Numbered from the stretch's first letter, positions 53,289-63,889 are shown. The stretch: 64,000 bases of DNA from Leptospira sp. (GCA_016742255.1 JACVCB010000013.1:1-64000); one strand, 5' to 3'. Program-made: numbers and translations. Notes: generated by a model not told the origin, from the letters alone.

Positions 53289-55265
53289 ATGAAACAGACC
53301 TTTACCATCATTCTGTTATGTCTCTTTCATACCATATTGGGAGCAGAAGAGAACGACTGCCCCAAAGTAAAAACATTTCCTATTTCAACAAACCAAGGCA
53401 AACCCTCTGACCTTTCGTTTCATTTGGCTTTTTCTGCTACGAACGAACCCATTGCAGAACTGAAAGCTGTTTTATCCTTATTCAAATCTAAACCTGTTAC
53501 GTTAGCAAACGGAGAGGTTCCCAATTTTGGAAACACTGCAAACCAATATTGGTTTTGTTATAGATTGCATAATGATGAAAACCATAATAAACGAACGATC
53601 TCATTTATCAAATACCCACTCTTAGATGAAGTTCAATTTTACGCCTTACGTGAATCAGGTGAAATAAACCAAAACATTCAAGGTCGTAAGTTCCCATTTC
53701 AGAATCGCGACAAGGATTACCGAGGATTTAGCTTTGAAACTGAATTGTTACCAAGTGAAACAGTCACCTATTTTGTAGGAATCAAAACAGATAGTTCTGT
53801 GTCGGTTCCACTTATGGTAGCCGAGGAAAAACATTTTGATTCATACGAATCATTGGATATTCTTTTGCAGGGAATGTTTTTTGGAATCGTTTGTGTGATG
53901 AGTTTATATAACTTGTTTGTCTATTTTATGGTTAGAGATAAGGCATATATTTTTTATGTAAACTATTTGATCTTTGCAGCCATTTTATTCCAACTTTCGC
54001 TTCAAGGTTTATTACCGGTTTTATTTTTTCAGAATTCACCTGACCTAGTTTATAATGCTCATAACTTTTTATATTTTTTATTCTTACTTTCTTGTTTTCC
54101 AATGAGTATTACGTTCATGAATTTGAAGGAGAATGCTCCTCGTTTGTACATTGGATTTATGGCTTTGTCTGTCATTCCAATGGTATGTTTATTATTATTA
54201 CCATTTTTACCTTACCGTGAACTAAACCAATTTGGTGATTTGTTATCTTCCTTCTTAGCGTTTTATGCCCTTTTTGTATCTTATTATGTTTCGTTTGTAA
54301 AAAAATTTCCACCAGCTCGTTTTTATTTTTTCGGTTACTTTATGTTAATCATAGGCGGACTGACCACAGTACTTAAGTACATGGGATTTTTTCCAGTAAA
54401 TGTTTTTACGGAAAATGCCTTCCAAGCGGCAACAGCGATTGAAGTTTTACTTATGGCATTTGGACTTGGTGATAGGATTTCTGTTGTTCAAAAAGAAAAA
54501 GAAAGAATTCAAATTAAAGCTGAAATCAACAAACAAAAGTTAATCGCTTATGGCAAAGAGTTAAAACTTGCACAAAAACTCCAAGAATCAACCTTACCGC
54601 AAATTTTACCAAAATTCCCTGGCCTTTCGATCAAAACCGGTTATTTCCCAGCTTCACTAGTTGGTGGGGATTTTTATGACTTAACCGTGTATGGGAAACA
54701 ACAAATCTGCGGTCTCATTGCTGATGTCACTGGTCATGGTGTTCCTGCAGCAATTGAAGCTGCCATGTTAAAAATTGCCTATATGCAGACATTGGCATTC
54801 GCAAACAAACCAGGAAAAGTGTTAGAAAGTATCAACCAAGCCCTTGCAGGGAATTACAAAAACCAATTTTTGACTGCAAGTGCCATCTTTATCGATTTAG
54901 AACAAAAAGTATTAAAAATCGCAAATGCAGGACACCCCGCCTTATACAAGTTCAGCGAGAACTCCAAGTCCATCGATGTCATTCGACCAAAAGGAAAACT
55001 CATTGGTTTTTCAAAAGAAGGATTATATTCAGATGAGGTTCATTCCATCCAAAAAGGAGATAAGTTATTATTATTCACGGATGGGATTTGGGACCTTTGG
55101 GAAAATGGAGACTCAGGAGAAGAAGCTCTCTTAGATTGGTTACTGCAAAGAAAAGCAGAATCCGTTGAATCTTTGTATGGTGGGATTGATGAACACATTC
55201 GCCTGCGAAACAAAGAAGGTCCCGCAGACGACGATATTACTTTTCTTCTATTCGAAATTACGTAA
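53289..55265 (+). CDS. 7TM-DISM receptor fused to SpoIIE/PP2C-type serine phosphatase
   Basis: The 658-residue protein has a signal peptide (TFTIILLCLFHTILG). A periplasmic sensing domain of the DISM type spans about 30-180. Seven membrane segments follow (about 185-400; MFFGIVCVMSLYNLFVYFMV is the first). A short coiled linker (about 405-435) leads to the SpoIIE phosphatase: GYFPASLVGGDFYDL, CGLIADVTGHGVPAA, KLLLFTDGIWDLW and DDDITFLLFE supply the metal-binding Asp residues. Such proteins dephosphorylate STAS-domain anti-anti-sigma factors; the STAS protein at 7840 is a conceivable but untested target. Confidence 0.93.
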   Translation: MKQTFTIILLCLFHTILGAEENDCPKVKTFPISTNQGKPSDLSFHLAFSATNEPIAELKAVLSLFKSKPVTLANGEVPNFGNTANQYWFCYRLHNDENHNKRTISFIKYPLLDEVQFYALRESGEINQNIQGRKFPFQNRDKDYRGFSFETELLPSETVTYFVGIKTDSSVSVPLMVAEEKHFDSYESLDILLQGMFFGIVCVMSLYNLFVYFMVRDKAYIFYVNYLIFAAILFQLSLQGLLPVLFFQNSPDLVYNAHNFLYFLFLLSCFPMSITFMNLKENAPRLYIGFMALSVIPMVCLLLLPFLPYRELNQFGDLLSSFLAFYALFVSYYVSFVKKFPPARFYFFGYFMLIIGGLTTVLKYMGFFPVNVFTENAFQAATAIEVLLMAFGLGDRISVVQKEKERIQIKAEINKQKLIAYGKELKLAQKLQESTLPQILPKFPGLSIKTGYFPASLVGGDFYDLTVYGKQQICGLIADVTGHGVPAAIEAAMLKIAYMQTLAFANKPGKVLESINQALAGNYKNQFLTASAIFIDLEQKVLKIANAGHPALYKFSENSKSIDVIRPKGKLIGFSKEGLYSDEVHSIQKGDKLLLFTDGIWDLWENGDSGEEALLDWLLQRKAESVESLYGGIDEHIRLRNKEGPADDDITFLLFEIT

Positions 55266-55287
55266 ATCAGCCAAACAAATATACGGA

Positions 55288-56964
55288 CTAAACGTCCGCA
55301 TAAATGGCTGCATTGAGTAACCTTGAAATATTATCTAAATTTCTGGAAATATCTCTGTAAAGAAGCGCAGGTAATAGATTGTCTTTTTTCTGATACTTTT
55401 TCTTCTTCACTTTGGATTCATTCTTTTTGATCGATCGAATCATTTGGAAACGATACTCACGACTTTGGTTACGCACTTGTGGATTCCCAAGGATATCAAA
55501 TGTTTCACTTTGTTCCAAGTTCACAAGTAAAATGTCGTAATGGTGTTTGAGTAAGTCCATTTGGTCTTTTACAGAGTTTGCAAAGTTTTTGTCGAAAGAA
55601 ACTTTTTGTCTGTGTGATTTACGGATTTTTCTTGCGATTGATGCAAAATTATCTCCCATCTCTTCCACAGCTTTCACTCTTTCCATAATCCCTAAAACAT
55701 CTTTTGCGTAGTTACCAGTGATACCAGATTCTTGGACTTGGTTCAAGTACGTTAACACTTCAGTTCTCACTTGATCGAGTTCTTCTTCTTTTTTCAGAAC
55801 TTGTCCAATCCTTGCGGCATCATACGGTTGGAGTAAAATTTGTTCTGTCAATCGGAGGAAATCGTATGTATCACGAATGATTTTTTTCGTAAATTCTACG
55901 AGTTCCACCATTGCAAGTTCTGTTGTTTTCACAGTCCCTGCTTGCAACAATCGAATGGAATCTTTTTCTTTTCCAGTTTTGGATGCAAGACCATCTACGA
56001 TCGCACTCACCACTTTGGAAATGGTATTCACAAACCAAATGAGAATGAGAGTGTTAGTGATGTTAAACATTGTATGGAATAAAGATATGTGAAATCTTGT
56101 AGATTCTTTATCCGTAAGTGGATCACCAGGAATCAGATCATCAACAATCCCTGTGAAAATTTTAAAGAAAAGCAGAGCCCATACCACACCAAACACATTG
56201 AATAATGTATGTGCTAAAGCTGCTTTTTTGGCATTTCGATTCCCTGGAATGGCCGCTAAATTGGCGGTGATGGTTGTACCGATGTTTTCACCAAGAATCA
56301 TACCATAAGCTGCATCAATTGGGATATAACCAGAAAATGCGAGAGTAATGGTGATGGTTGTAGATGCAGAAGAAGATTGGATAACAATTGTTAGCAAAGC
56401 TCCAATCAAAACAAACAACAAGATCGAATTAAATCCCATGTTTGTGAATTGTTGTAAGAAAACAAAACTTTCTGGGTCTTTTGCACTATCAGGTACCGAA
56501 GACTTTAAGTAGTCCAATCCCAAAAACAAAAAACCAAATCCGATGAGAAACGTTCCCCAACCAGATCGACTTTCTTTTCTCGAGAAGTTTAGAACAACTC
56601 CTGCGGCAATCGCTGGTAAAGCGAAGGAAGCAATGTTAAATTTGAATCCCAGAAAGGAAACAATCCATGCTGTAATCGTAGTACCAATATTGGCTCCCAT
56701 GATGACACCGATGGCTTGTGCCAGAGAAATCAAACCGGCATTGACAAAACCTACAACAAGCACAGTGGTCGCTGAACTAGATTGAATGGTTGAGGTAATG
56801 AATAATCCGCTGAAAACAGCAGACACACGATTTCGTGTCATGGAAGAGAGAAAGGAACGAAGCCTATCTCCTGCCACACGTTGTAAGGACTCACTGAGTA
56901 ATTTCATCCCATAGATGAAAACCCCGAGCCCACCTAAAACTTGAATGAGTAACGGCCAATTCAT
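55288..56964 (-). CDS. Na+/phosphate cotransporter family protein with PhoU-like C-terminus
   Basis: The 558-residue protein has two Na/Pi repeats bearing TIQSSSATTVLVVGF (about 58-73) and VIQSSSASTTITITLAF (about 193-210). Seven to nine hydrophobic segments end around residue 325. The C-terminal part (about 345-550) is helical and PhoU-like, with VKAVEEMGDNFASIARKIRK. Bacterial members (YjbB/NptA type) are phosphate exporters or importers. A short inverted repeat (CGGAC/GTCCG, 55284-55298) overlaps the stop codon, facing the convergent phosphatase gene. Confidence 0.92.
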   Translation of the reverse strand: MNWPLLIQVLGGLGVFIYGMKLLSESLQRVAGDRLRSFLSSMTRNRVSAVFSGLFITSTIQSSSATTVLVVGFVNAGLISLAQAIGVIMGANIGTTITAWIVSFLGFKFNIASFALPAIAAGVVLNFSRKESRSGWGTFLIGFGFLFLGLDYLKSSVPDSAKDPESFVFLQQFTNMGFNSILLFVLIGALLTIVIQSSSASTTITITLAFSGYIPIDAAYGMILGENIGTTITANLAAIPGNRNAKKAALAHTLFNVFGVVWALLFFKIFTGIVDDLIPGDPLTDKESTRFHISLFHTMFNITNTLILIWFVNTISKVVSAIVDGLASKTGKEKDSIRLLQAGTVKTTELAMVELVEFTKKIIRDTYDFLRLTEQILLQPYDAARIGQVLKKEEELDQVRTEVLTYLNQVQESGITGNYAKDVLGIMERVKAVEEMGDNFASIARKIRKSHRQKVSFDKNFANSVKDQMDLLKHHYDILLVNLEQSETFDILGNPQVRNQSREYRFQMIRSIKKNESKVKKKKYQKKDNLLPALLYRDISRNLDNISRLLNAAIYADV

Positions 56965-57064
56965 AGATATTGATATTTCCAGGGTTCAATTTCTTTGATT
57001 ACAATTTGGTACCAACCTTTTATTCGGTTGCAGTATTTTTTTCCGTATATAGATTGTAATCAAT

Positions 57065-57550
57065 ATGTCAAAAACGATCAGCAAAGGAATGGTTGTAGGA
57101 TTTTCCTATCACCTAAAGAACGCCCAGGGAGAAACTCTGGACCAATCAGATGAACCGCTATTATACCTCCACGGCTGGCAAAATATCATCCCTGGACTGG
57201 AAAAAGAACTAGAAGGTCTAGTGAATGGTGATTCAAAAAATGTCACTGTACCACCTGAAGAAGGTTATGGGACATATAACGAAGCACTCATTTTCCAAGT
57301 TCCTAAAACAGAACTTCCACCGGAAGCGGAGTTAGAAGTTGGAATGGAATTCCAAACAGATACACCTGAAGGTAGAATGATTCTATATCTCCAAGAAGTG
57401 AGAGATGCAGATGTGATTTTAAACGGCAATCATCCGTTAGCTGGTGAAACACTTCATTTTGATGTCACCATCAAATCCATTCGCGAAGCAACCGACGAAG
57501 AAAAACAACACGGACACGTACATGGCCCAGGTGGACACCACCACCACTAA
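57065..57550 (+). CDS. slyD: FKBP-type peptidyl-prolyl isomerase, SlyD-like
   Basis: This cytoplasmic prolyl isomerase/chaperone has 161 residues. The FKBP core has GMVVGFSYHLKNAQGETLDQ and IPGLEKELEGLVNGDSKNV. The SlyD insert-in-flap domain is at about 75-120, then NGNHPLAGETLHFDVTIKSI. The C-terminus HGHVHGPGGHHHH is a histidine-rich metal-binding tail, as in SlyD proteins that supply nickel, although it lacks their cysteines. The gene stands alone with its own upstream spacing. Confidence 0.94.
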   Translation: MSKTISKGMVVGFSYHLKNAQGETLDQSDEPLLYLHGWQNIIPGLEKELEGLVNGDSKNVTVPPEEGYGTYNEALIFQVPKTELPPEAELEVGMEFQTDTPEGRMILYLQEVRDADVILNGNHPLAGETLHFDVTIKSIREATDEEKQHGHVHGPGGHHHH

Positions 57551-57806
57551 AAACGAAATCCTTCGTTATTTTCCCTCTGAGTCTTCTTTCAGATTGCTTT
57601 TTTTAGAAAGGGTAATTACACTGACAGAAGATTCAGAGTATTGTTGATTTTCACCGCCGAAGTAGTCCTTTCAAGCTTGCACGCTGGTAGCTTTCCCAAG
57701 TTTTTCCCTGCATTTTTCTGGAGTTCTTACCAAAAATCCCTAAAAGGGTCCCGACGATTGTAAATCTAGAATTCCCGAGTCAACTTTAACAAACAGGACA
57801 AAAACT
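57551..57806 (+). other. Intergenic region and long leader of the RRM protein gene
   Basis: This 256-base gap starts with a weak hairpin after slyD (AACGAA/TTCGTT) and a T run at about 57597-57605. The last 100 bases probably form the leader of the RRM gene, with CAGGAC before the ATG. Short inverted repeats (AAGCT/AGCTT) occur, but no clear riboswitch class is recognised. Confidence 0.35.
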
Positions 57807-58070
57807 ATGTCAGTAAACATTTATGTTGGCAACCTTTCTTACGATATGACTGAAGGAAAACTCAATGAGCTTTTTTCAGCACACGGTGCAGTAACTTCTG
57901 CAAAAATCATCACTGATCAGTATTCTGGTCGTTCTAAAGGTTTCGGATTCATCGAAATGAAAGATGGAAAAGAAGCTGATAACGCGATCAAAGATCTTAA
58001 CGGAAAAAACATCCTTAACCGTGAGATGAAAGTAAACATCGCAAAACCTAAAACTAACAACTGGAGATAA
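57807..58070 (+). CDS. RNA-binding protein with one RRM domain
   Basis: The 87-residue protein is almost wholly one RRM. RNP2 is IYVGNL at residues 5-10; RNP1 is SKGFGFIEM at about 43-51. Helix and strand spacing match bacterial single-RRM proteins, many of them cold-induced RNA chaperones. A rho-independent terminator follows, so it is a single-gene transcript. Confidence 0.94.
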   Translation: MSVNIYVGNLSYDMTEGKLNELFSAHGAVTSAKIITDQYSGRSKGFGFIEMKDGKEADNAIKDLNGKNILNREMKVNIAKPKTNNWR

Positions 58071-58083
58071 TCCAAGTTTGTCT

Positions 58084-58122
58084 AAAACCGTCGTTTAACC
58101 TAGGTTTGACGGCGGTTTTTTT
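58084..58122 (+). terminator. Rho-independent terminator of the RRM gene
   Basis: AAAACCGTCGT (58084-58094) pairs with ACGGCGGTTTT (58109-58119) with one G-U pair. The T run continues to 58122. It begins 14 bases after the stop codon. Confidence 0.8.
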
Positions 58123-58176
58123 GTGCCTTTTGGTTTTTTTAGACCAAACATTGATTACCTACCTGACTCAAATTGC

Positions 58177-58626
58177 TCATAAAACCACCTTATACTTCGA
58201 TTTCATCTTCTCGATTTGTTCGTCTGGAATTTGATGGTTGTTCTTTCCTCCATGCCGATTTTCGACGGTAACAACAGACAATCGATACTCATACTTTTTC
58301 GCCAAATCTTCGTAAGGTTTCATTTCCCATTCTAAAGTGAATGTGTGATCGACAATGACAAAGGGAACTCCATTTTCCAATGCATCCTTTGTTTTGGATT
58401 CACAATCCTTATATGCCAAATGATTTTTGGTATAATCAAAATGGTATTCACCCTTTTCATTTTCAAAATAAGAATCAATAGAAAAGATTGGTGCCCTACT
58501 AAATTCTGCAATTTGTTTGGCAAGTGTGGATTTCCCAGAACCTGGAATGCCACGTAAAAGTAGTAATGTTTTTTGATTGGGTGGTACGAGTGGATGAGAG
58601 TTTGGATCTGGCTCCATAACTTCCAA
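58177..58626 (-). CDS. P-loop kinase-like AAA protein
   Basis: The 149-residue protein has Walker A LLLRGIPGSGKSTLAKQI (about 26-43). FSIDSYFENEKGEYHFDY is a lid/substrate-type region, and VPFVIVDHTFTLEWEMKPY contains a Walker B-like strand (FVIVDHT). This resembles polynucleotide-kinase-like and zeta-toxin-like small kinases (NEDD4BP2-like group). The phospho-acceptor is unknown. Confidence 0.85.
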   Translation of the reverse strand: MEVMEPDPNSHPLVPPNQKTLLLLRGIPGSGKSTLAKQIAEFSRAPIFSIDSYFENEKGEYHFDYTKNHLAYKDCESKTKDALENGVPFVIVDHTFTLEWEMKPYEDLAKKYEYRLSVVTVENRHGGKNNHQIPDEQIEKMKSKYKVVL

Positions 58627-58740
58627 ACTATCTATTTGCCACTGGGAATTCCTAGTTCTTTTTCTTTCCCGAGAACTTAGAAAAATCTCGCAAGGAAAAC
58701 TTAGTTTTGAAAGAATTGTGAGAGTTACAAGGAGTCATTT

Positions 58741-59112
58741 GTGTCATACGAGGCGTATAAACTAATTCATATTTTCGGAATGTTTCTTTTATTTTTGTCA
58801 TTAGGTGGAGTAACCCTTTATTCAATCAATGGCGGAAAAAAGTCAGAAAACAAATTCAAAGCCATTGTTGCGATCTCTCACGGAGTTGGTTTACTTTTGT
58901 TGCTTGTTGCTGGTTTTGGACTCATGAAATTCCGGGATATTTCTCACTCAGCTCTTCCAGTTTGGATCATCTTAAAGATTGTCATTTGGCTTGCGTTTGG
59001 TGGTCTACTGACTTTAGCATATAAAAATGCAAAGTATGCAAAAATCCTTTGGTTTGTATTCCCAATTATGGGACTTTTTGCTGCTTATTTAGCTTTTTAC
59101 CAACCAAGCTAA
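58741..59112 (+). CDS. Small integral membrane protein
   Basis: The 123-residue protein starts at GTG with AAGGAG 6 bases upstream. Four hydrophobic segments are seen: IHIFGMFLLFLSLGGVTLYS, VGLLLLLVAGFGLM, VWIILKIVIWLAFGGLL and ILWFVFPIMGLFAAYLAF. It resembles SirB/CopD-type small membrane proteins in hydropathy but has no diagnostic heme or metal residues that I can assign. A strong hairpin follows. Confidence 0.82.
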   Translation: MSYEAYKLIHIFGMFLLFLSLGGVTLYSINGGKKSENKFKAIVAISHGVGLLLLLVAGFGLMKFRDISHSALPVWIILKIVIWLAFGGLLTLAYKNAKYAKILWFVFPIMGLFAAYLAFYQPS

Positions 59113-59124
59113 TTGCCAAACATA

Positions 59125-59155
59125 CCTTTCTCAGTGGAATTTCTACTGAGAAGGG
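59125..59155 (+). terminator. Terminator hairpin after the small membrane protein
   Basis: CCTTTCTCAGT (59125-59135) pairs with ACTGAGAAGGG (59145-59155), one G-U pair, 9-base loop. ATTTCCTTTT follows. It lies 12 bases after the stop codon, before fumC. Confidence 0.65.
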
Positions 59156-59244
59156 ATTTCCTTTTCGATTTGTATTTTTCATTTTCATCTCATCATTATC
59201 TTCTCTTATTCAAATTACAAAAACTCTAATGAAGGAATCTCTAT

Positions 59245-60633
59245 ATGGAACCAACAAATACACGTATGGAAAAAGACTCAATGGGAGAAATCGAAGTTGA
59301 GAACTCTCGTTATTGGGGAGCCCAAACAGAACGTTCCCTTCAATTCTTTCAAATTGGAAAAGACAAGTTTCCAAGAGAGATGATTCGTGCCTTGGGACTT
59401 ATCAAAAAACACGCAGCCATCATCAATACTGAACTTGGATTATTAGAGGAATCAAAATCAAAGCTAATCGTAAAAGCCGCAACAGAAGTCATTGAAGGTT
59501 TGTTAGATGATCATTTTCCCCTTTCTGTTTGGCAAACTGGCTCTGGGACACAAACCAATATGAATGCCAATGAAGTGATTGCGAATCGTGCGAATGAAAT
59601 GTTTGGAAGTGCACTTGGTTCCAAATCTCCCATCCATCCAAATGATGATGTGAACAAAGGGCAAAGTTCTAATGATGTCTTTCCAACCGCGATGCATATT
59701 GCGACTGCAGAAATGATCATCCATCACCTTGTACCAAATCTAAAATTCTTAGAATCGAAACTCAAAGAAAAATCGGAAAAATTCGAGCACATCATTAAAA
59801 TAGGAAGGACTCATTTACAAGATGCAACCCCTCTTACATTGGGGCAGGAATTTTCTGGGTATACACAACAATTGACATATAGTTTAGAACGGATTCATCG
59901 TGTATTACCTTCCCTATACAGAATTGCTCTCGGTGGGACTGCAGTGGGAACTGGTCTAAATACTCATCCAAACTTCCCTGCCAAAATGGCAAAAACCTTG
60001 GCAAAAGAAACAGGAATTCCTTTTGAATCAGCTCCTAATAAATTCGAATCACTTGCCGCCAATGATTCGTTAGTGGAAGTAAGCGGGATTCTAAAAACAA
60101 TCGCTACTTCCCTAATGAAAATTGCAAACGACATTCGTTGGTTGTCTTCTGGACCAAGATCAGGGATAGGTGAAATTAAAATTCCCGAAAACGAACCTGG
60201 ATCCTCAATCATGCCTGGGAAAGTAAATCCAACACAATCCGAAGCATTGACTATGGTTTGTGCACAAGTGATTGGGAATGATGTCGCTGTTAACATAGGA
60301 GGTGCTTCAGGAAATTTTGAACTCAATGTATTCAAACCACTGATTGTCTTCAATGTCCTCAATTCGATTCGTCTTCTATCAGATGCAAGTCTCTCCTTCG
60401 CCAAACATTGTGTTGATGGAATTGAGGCAAATGAATCCAAAATACAAACCAATTTAGAAAATTCACTGATGTTAGTCACAGCACTGAATCCACACATTGG
60501 TTATGACAAAGCAGCAAAAATTGCAAAACTGGCTTATGCTGAAAACCTATCCTTAAAAGAAGCAGGGATCCAATTAGGATTTTTGACAGCGGAACAGTTT
60601 GATACTTGGGTGAAACCAAATGAGATGATATGA
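59245..60633 (+). CDS. fumC: Fumarate hydratase, class II
   Basis: This is the iron-free, heat-stable tetrameric fumarase of the TCA cycle. The 462-residue product starts with [23 protein letters not shown], quoted in part as [19 protein letters not shown]. It has [38 protein letters not shown] and the superfamily signature [22 protein letters not shown] 59245 follows AAGGA. A class I fumarase lies 1.5 kb away at 62124. Confidence 0.96.
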   Translation: MEPTNTRMEKDSMGEIEVENSRYWGAQTERSLQFFQIGKDKFPREMIRALGLIKKHAAIINTELGLLEESKSKLIVKAATEVIEGLLDDHFPLSVWQTGSGTQTNMNANEVIANRANEMFGSALGSKSPIHPNDDVNKGQSSNDVFPTAMHIATAEMIIHHLVPNLKFLESKLKEKSEKFEHIIKIGRTHLQDATPLTLGQEFSGYTQQLTYSLERIHRVLPSLYRIALGGTAVGTGLNTHPNFPAKMAKTLAKETGIPFESAPNKFESLAANDSLVEVSGILKTIATSLMKIANDIRWLSSGPRSGIGEIKIPENEPGSSIMPGKVNPTQSEALTMVCAQVIGNDVAVNIGGASGNFELNVFKPLIVFNVLNSIRLLSDASLSFAKHCVDGIEANESKIQTNLENSLMLVTALNPHIGYDKAAKIAKLAYAENLSLKEAGIQLGFLTAEQFDTWVKPNEMI

Positions 60634-60694
60634 AAATGCTTTCTATTCTAAAATACAAACTGCATTCAGTGGGTATGGTTTTCTGTTTGTAATC

Positions 60695-61096
60695 TCACTT
60701 CGTCTGAGTTTTCACTGCATTGCGAATTTTATCCCAATAGTTTTGACGCCAGCTTTCTTCCACATCAGGGATCAGTTCCTTCGGAACACCGCGGTGTGTG
60801 AGTATAACTTCTGTTCCGCCTTCAGAAGTTTCTTTCAATGTAAAAGTAGCCATTGAAAAAATTCCTTCGGGAAAATCGGATCTTCTCCATGCTTGCACCA
60901 TTCGTTTTGAAGGAGCTAGATCGACAATGATTCCTGAAATTTTTCCAGACATAGTGGAAAATGTTCCACCGATCTGTTTGCTTATCAAAGCCGTTTCCCC
61001 TGTAAGAGTCGTCAGCTTTTTTGAATCCGCAATATATTCGTAGATAGTTTCAGGAGAAGCTTTGAATTTTACTTTTTGTTTGATTGTTTTACACAT
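60695..61096 (-). CDS. SRPBCC (AHSA1-like) small protein
   Basis: The 133-residue protein has the AHSA1/SRPBCC start KFKASPETIYEYIADSKKL, a middle ISGIIVDLAPSKRMVQAWR and FSMATFTLKETSEGGTEVIL, then a C-terminal helix with ESWRQNYWDKIR. It is likely cytoplasmic. Ligand or function cannot be assigned. It is convergent with fumC. Confidence 0.88.
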   Translation of the reverse strand: MCKTIKQKVKFKASPETIYEYIADSKKLTTLTGETALISKQIGGTFSTMSGKISGIIVDLAPSKRMVQAWRRSDFPEGIFSMATFTLKETSEGGTEVILTHRGVPKELIPDVEESWRQNYWDKIRNAVKTQTK

Positions 61097-61132
61097 ATAA
61101 TTAGGATAAAATATCGATCCAATGTGAATACA

Positions 61133-62080
61133 TCACTCTGCTTCGTTTACTTCTTCTGGTTCCGTTTGTTCAGTTGCTTCTTCTCTTGGACTACAATTGA
61201 TAAAAGGATCCAATTCTCCTTCCGAAATTTCTTCAAGGATGACTCTCTGTAATTCACTTACAAAGTCGACCCTTCTCATTTCACAAACATATTGATTCCC
61301 ATCACTCAAATTGAGATCAAAATAAACAGCTTCTTCTGGCATCCCAAAACTAGATTCTCCCATCCGGGATGTACCACTACACTCGAGCTCACCTATCTTA
61401 CAATTGGTGACAACAAACTCCTTACCGATAATCGTTAACTCTGTTTTAAAATTGTCTTCTCTTGCCACAAAAGTATAAGGTTTTGCAAGCGTTTCTAAAC
61501 TGACTTGGTAAAACCGAATATCAAACTCGTCATCACTGAGTGAACTTCGTTTCACCCAACCAATTTGATCCTCATATTTGACTTTTACATAACCTAGTTT
61601 TTTCGGTAAGGGGTTTGTATTTTCAATCACATCGAAAACAAGATTTTTGGGAAGGTTGGCGAGAATGATTGCATTCGGTGCGGGTTCTTTTAATAGTGAA
61701 ATTTTTTTTATGTCCAAAGTGCGAAGGCTTTTACTCAAATCTAAATCAAAACGACTGACCAAAATTTCTTTACCCTTCCAAAGGATTCGGTAATAAAAAA
61801 CTTTTTCTGCAACTTCTACTTCAAATATTTTACCATTTCCATCAGCAAGGACAGTCACTTGGTCAAAAGCAGATGGGCGATCAGTCCAAATAACGGATAA
61901 ATCTAATTCACGCGCATACAAAATAGAGCCAGGCGAAATGAATGTCGTAAGACATGAATAATTTTTAGGACAATTTGTTGTCTCAATTTTAGATGAAAGA
62001 TCGGATCCATACAAAAGAGATAGGAAAGAAAGGAAGAGCAAAACATTTTTGAATTGATTGAATGTTTGAAAACCTTTCAT
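61133..62080 (-). CDS. Hypothetical exported protein with SH3-like segment
   Basis: The 315-residue protein has a signal peptide (FKNVLLFLSFLSLLYG). A middle segment resembles a bacterial SH3 repeat (LPKKLGYVKVKYEDQIGWVKRSSL). Four or more Cys lie in the mature region (TNCPKNYSCLTTF; VVTNCKIGELEC). The tail is acidic (EEATEQTEPEEVNEAE). Function is unknown. It lies 43 bases downstream of the class I fumarase gene, possibly in the same transcript. Confidence 0.78.
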   Translation of the reverse strand: MKGFQTFNQFKNVLLFLSFLSLLYGSDLSSKIETTNCPKNYSCLTTFISPGSILYARELDLSVIWTDRPSAFDQVTVLADGNGKIFEVEVAEKVFYYRILWKGKEILVSRFDLDLSKSLRTLDIKKISLLKEPAPNAIILANLPKNLVFDVIENTNPLPKKLGYVKVKYEDQIGWVKRSSLSDDEFDIRFYQVSLETLAKPYTFVAREDNFKTELTIIGKEFVVTNCKIGELECSGTSRMGESSFGMPEEAVYFDLNLSDGNQYVCEMRRVDFVSELQRVILEEISEGELDPFINCSPREEATEQTEPEEVNEAE

Positions 62081-62123
62081 TTTGTACGAATCCTAAAATC
62101 GAATCAATTGTACACTTTCACAA

Positions 62124-63737
62124 TTAATTTAACATCTGGAAAAAATCATTTCCTTTATCATCAACAACGATGAAGGCAGGAAAGTTTTCCACATCAATGG
62201 ACCAAACTGCTTCCATTCCTAATTCAGGAAAATCCAATACCTCTACTTTTTTGATGTTTTCTTTTGCAAGCAATGCTGCAGGGCCACCAATCGATCCGAG
62301 ATAAAACCCACCATTTTTTTTGCAGCTATCGGTCACTACCTTTGATCGATTTCCTTTCGCAAGAGTAATCATCGAAAAACCTTTTTCTTGGAAAACAGGC
62401 ACGTAACTATCCATACGACCCGCAGTGGTTGGACCAAAGGAACCTGATGGCATCCCTTCTGGAGTTTTTGCTGGACCTGCATAGTACACTGGATGGTTTT
62501 TAAAATACTCTGGAAGTGGTTCACCCTTATCCAACTTTTCCTTTAGTTTTGCGTGAGCAATATCACGTGCTACTACAAGACGACCAGACAACATAACGCG
62601 CGTTTTAACTGGGTATTTTGAAAGAACTTTTAAAATTTCAGGCATTGGTTGGTTTAAATCAATATGCACTGATTCGGTACTAGAATCGACTTCATCAATG
62701 GTAGGTAAAAATTTTGCTGGGTCGTATTCTAATTTTTCTAAATAGATTCCATCTTTTGTAATTTTTGCTTTGATGTTTCGATCCGCACTACAACTTACTC
62801 CAAGTCCCACAGGACATGAAGCACCATGACGTGGCAAACGAATGACTTTAAAATCATGTGCCAAATACTTACCACCAAACTGAGCTCCAATTCCCGATTT
62901 CTGAGCAGCTGCGAGCATTTTTTCTTCTAATTCAATGTCTCTAAAGGCAGAACCAAATTTGTCTCCCTTTGTCGGTAAATGATCCAAATAACCAGCTGAT
63001 GCGAGTTTTACGGTCTTTAAGTTTGCTTCAGCAGATGTGCCACCAATGACAACTGCTATATGATATGGTGGACAAGCTGCGGTACCCAAGTTCGATACTT
63101 TATCAGCAATAAATTTTTCAAGGGATGTTGGATTGAGTAATGCTTTAGTTTCTTGGAATAGATAAGTTTTGTTAGCGGAACCACCACCTTTTGCCAAAAA
63201 GAGAAAACTATACTTATCACCTGGAGTTGAGTAAATATCAATTTGAGCAGGTAAATTGGAACCAGAATTCACTTCTTCATACATCGTTAGTGGGACTACT
63301 TGCGAATAACGAAGGTTCCGGTTGACATAGGTATTATAAATCCCACGAGAGAGTGCTTCCGCATCATCCCCGCCAGTGATCACATATTCCCCTTTTTTTG
63401 CCATGACAATGCCTGTTCCCGTATCTTGGCAGGAGGGAAGTTGTTTGTCTGCCGCAATCACTGCATTTTTAAGTAGTGCCATAGCCACAAAACGATCATT
63501 TGGTGTAGCTTCTGGGTCGTCTAAAATTTTGCGAACTTTTTCAAGATGTGCTGTTCTTAGATAAAAAGAAACATCTTCCATCGCTTTTTCTGCAAGGAAG
63601 GTAAGGCCTTCTGGTTCCACTTTAAGAATTTCTTTATCACCAAAGGGGACAGTGCTTACAAAATCTTTTGTTAATAATTTGTATTCAGTGGTGTCTTCTT
63701 TTAAAGGGAAAGGATCGGCGTAAAAAAAATCTGGCAT
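62124..63737 (-). CDS. Fumarate hydratase, class I
   Basis: This is the 4Fe-4S, oxygen-sensitive fumarase. The 537-residue product joins alpha and beta parts in one chain. Candidate cluster cysteines are in [15 protein letters not shown] (about 103), [17 protein letters not shown] (about 218) and [18 protein letters not shown] (about 307). The beta part has [16 protein letters not shown] and a KGNRSKVV loop. The start is ATG at 63737. fumC lies nearby on the other strand, so the organism has both classes; oxygen or iron supply may decide which is used. Confidence 0.94.
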   Translation of the reverse strand: MPDFFYADPFPLKEDTTEYKLLTKDFVSTVPFGDKEILKVEPEGLTFLAEKAMEDVSFYLRTAHLEKVRKILDDPEATPNDRFVAMALLKNAVIAADKQLPSCQDTGTGIVMAKKGEYVITGGDDAEALSRGIYNTYVNRNLRYSQVVPLTMYEEVNSGSNLPAQIDIYSTPGDKYSFLFLAKGGGSANKTYLFQETKALLNPTSLEKFIADKVSNLGTAACPPYHIAVVIGGTSAEANLKTVKLASAGYLDHLPTKGDKFGSAFRDIELEEKMLAAAQKSGIGAQFGGKYLAHDFKVIRLPRHGASCPVGLGVSCSADRNIKAKITKDGIYLEKLEYDPAKFLPTIDEVDSSTESVHIDLNQPMPEILKVLSKYPVKTRVMLSGRLVVARDIAHAKLKEKLDKGEPLPEYFKNHPVYYAGPAKTPEGMPSGSFGPTTAGRMDSYVPVFQEKGFSMITLAKGNRSKVVTDSCKKNGGFYLGSIGGPAALLAKENIKKVEVLDFPELGMEAVWSIDVENFPAFIVVDDKGNDFFQMLN

Positions 63738-63889
63738 GGAAACCTCTATTTATAACTTCTAATTTCGCGGGATTCCTCGTTTCGTAAATGAATTTTTGCG
63801 ACCACTGCTAGAAACACCAAGGCGAAAGAGGAAAATACGAATGGAAAAAATCGTTTCCATTTTCCAAAATCAGTCTATAACAAGGAAAA

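Noticed and set aside
59964..60497. 177-residue minus-strand frame inside fumC
   Set aside because: It is antisense to a conserved class II fumarase and has no recognisable domain.
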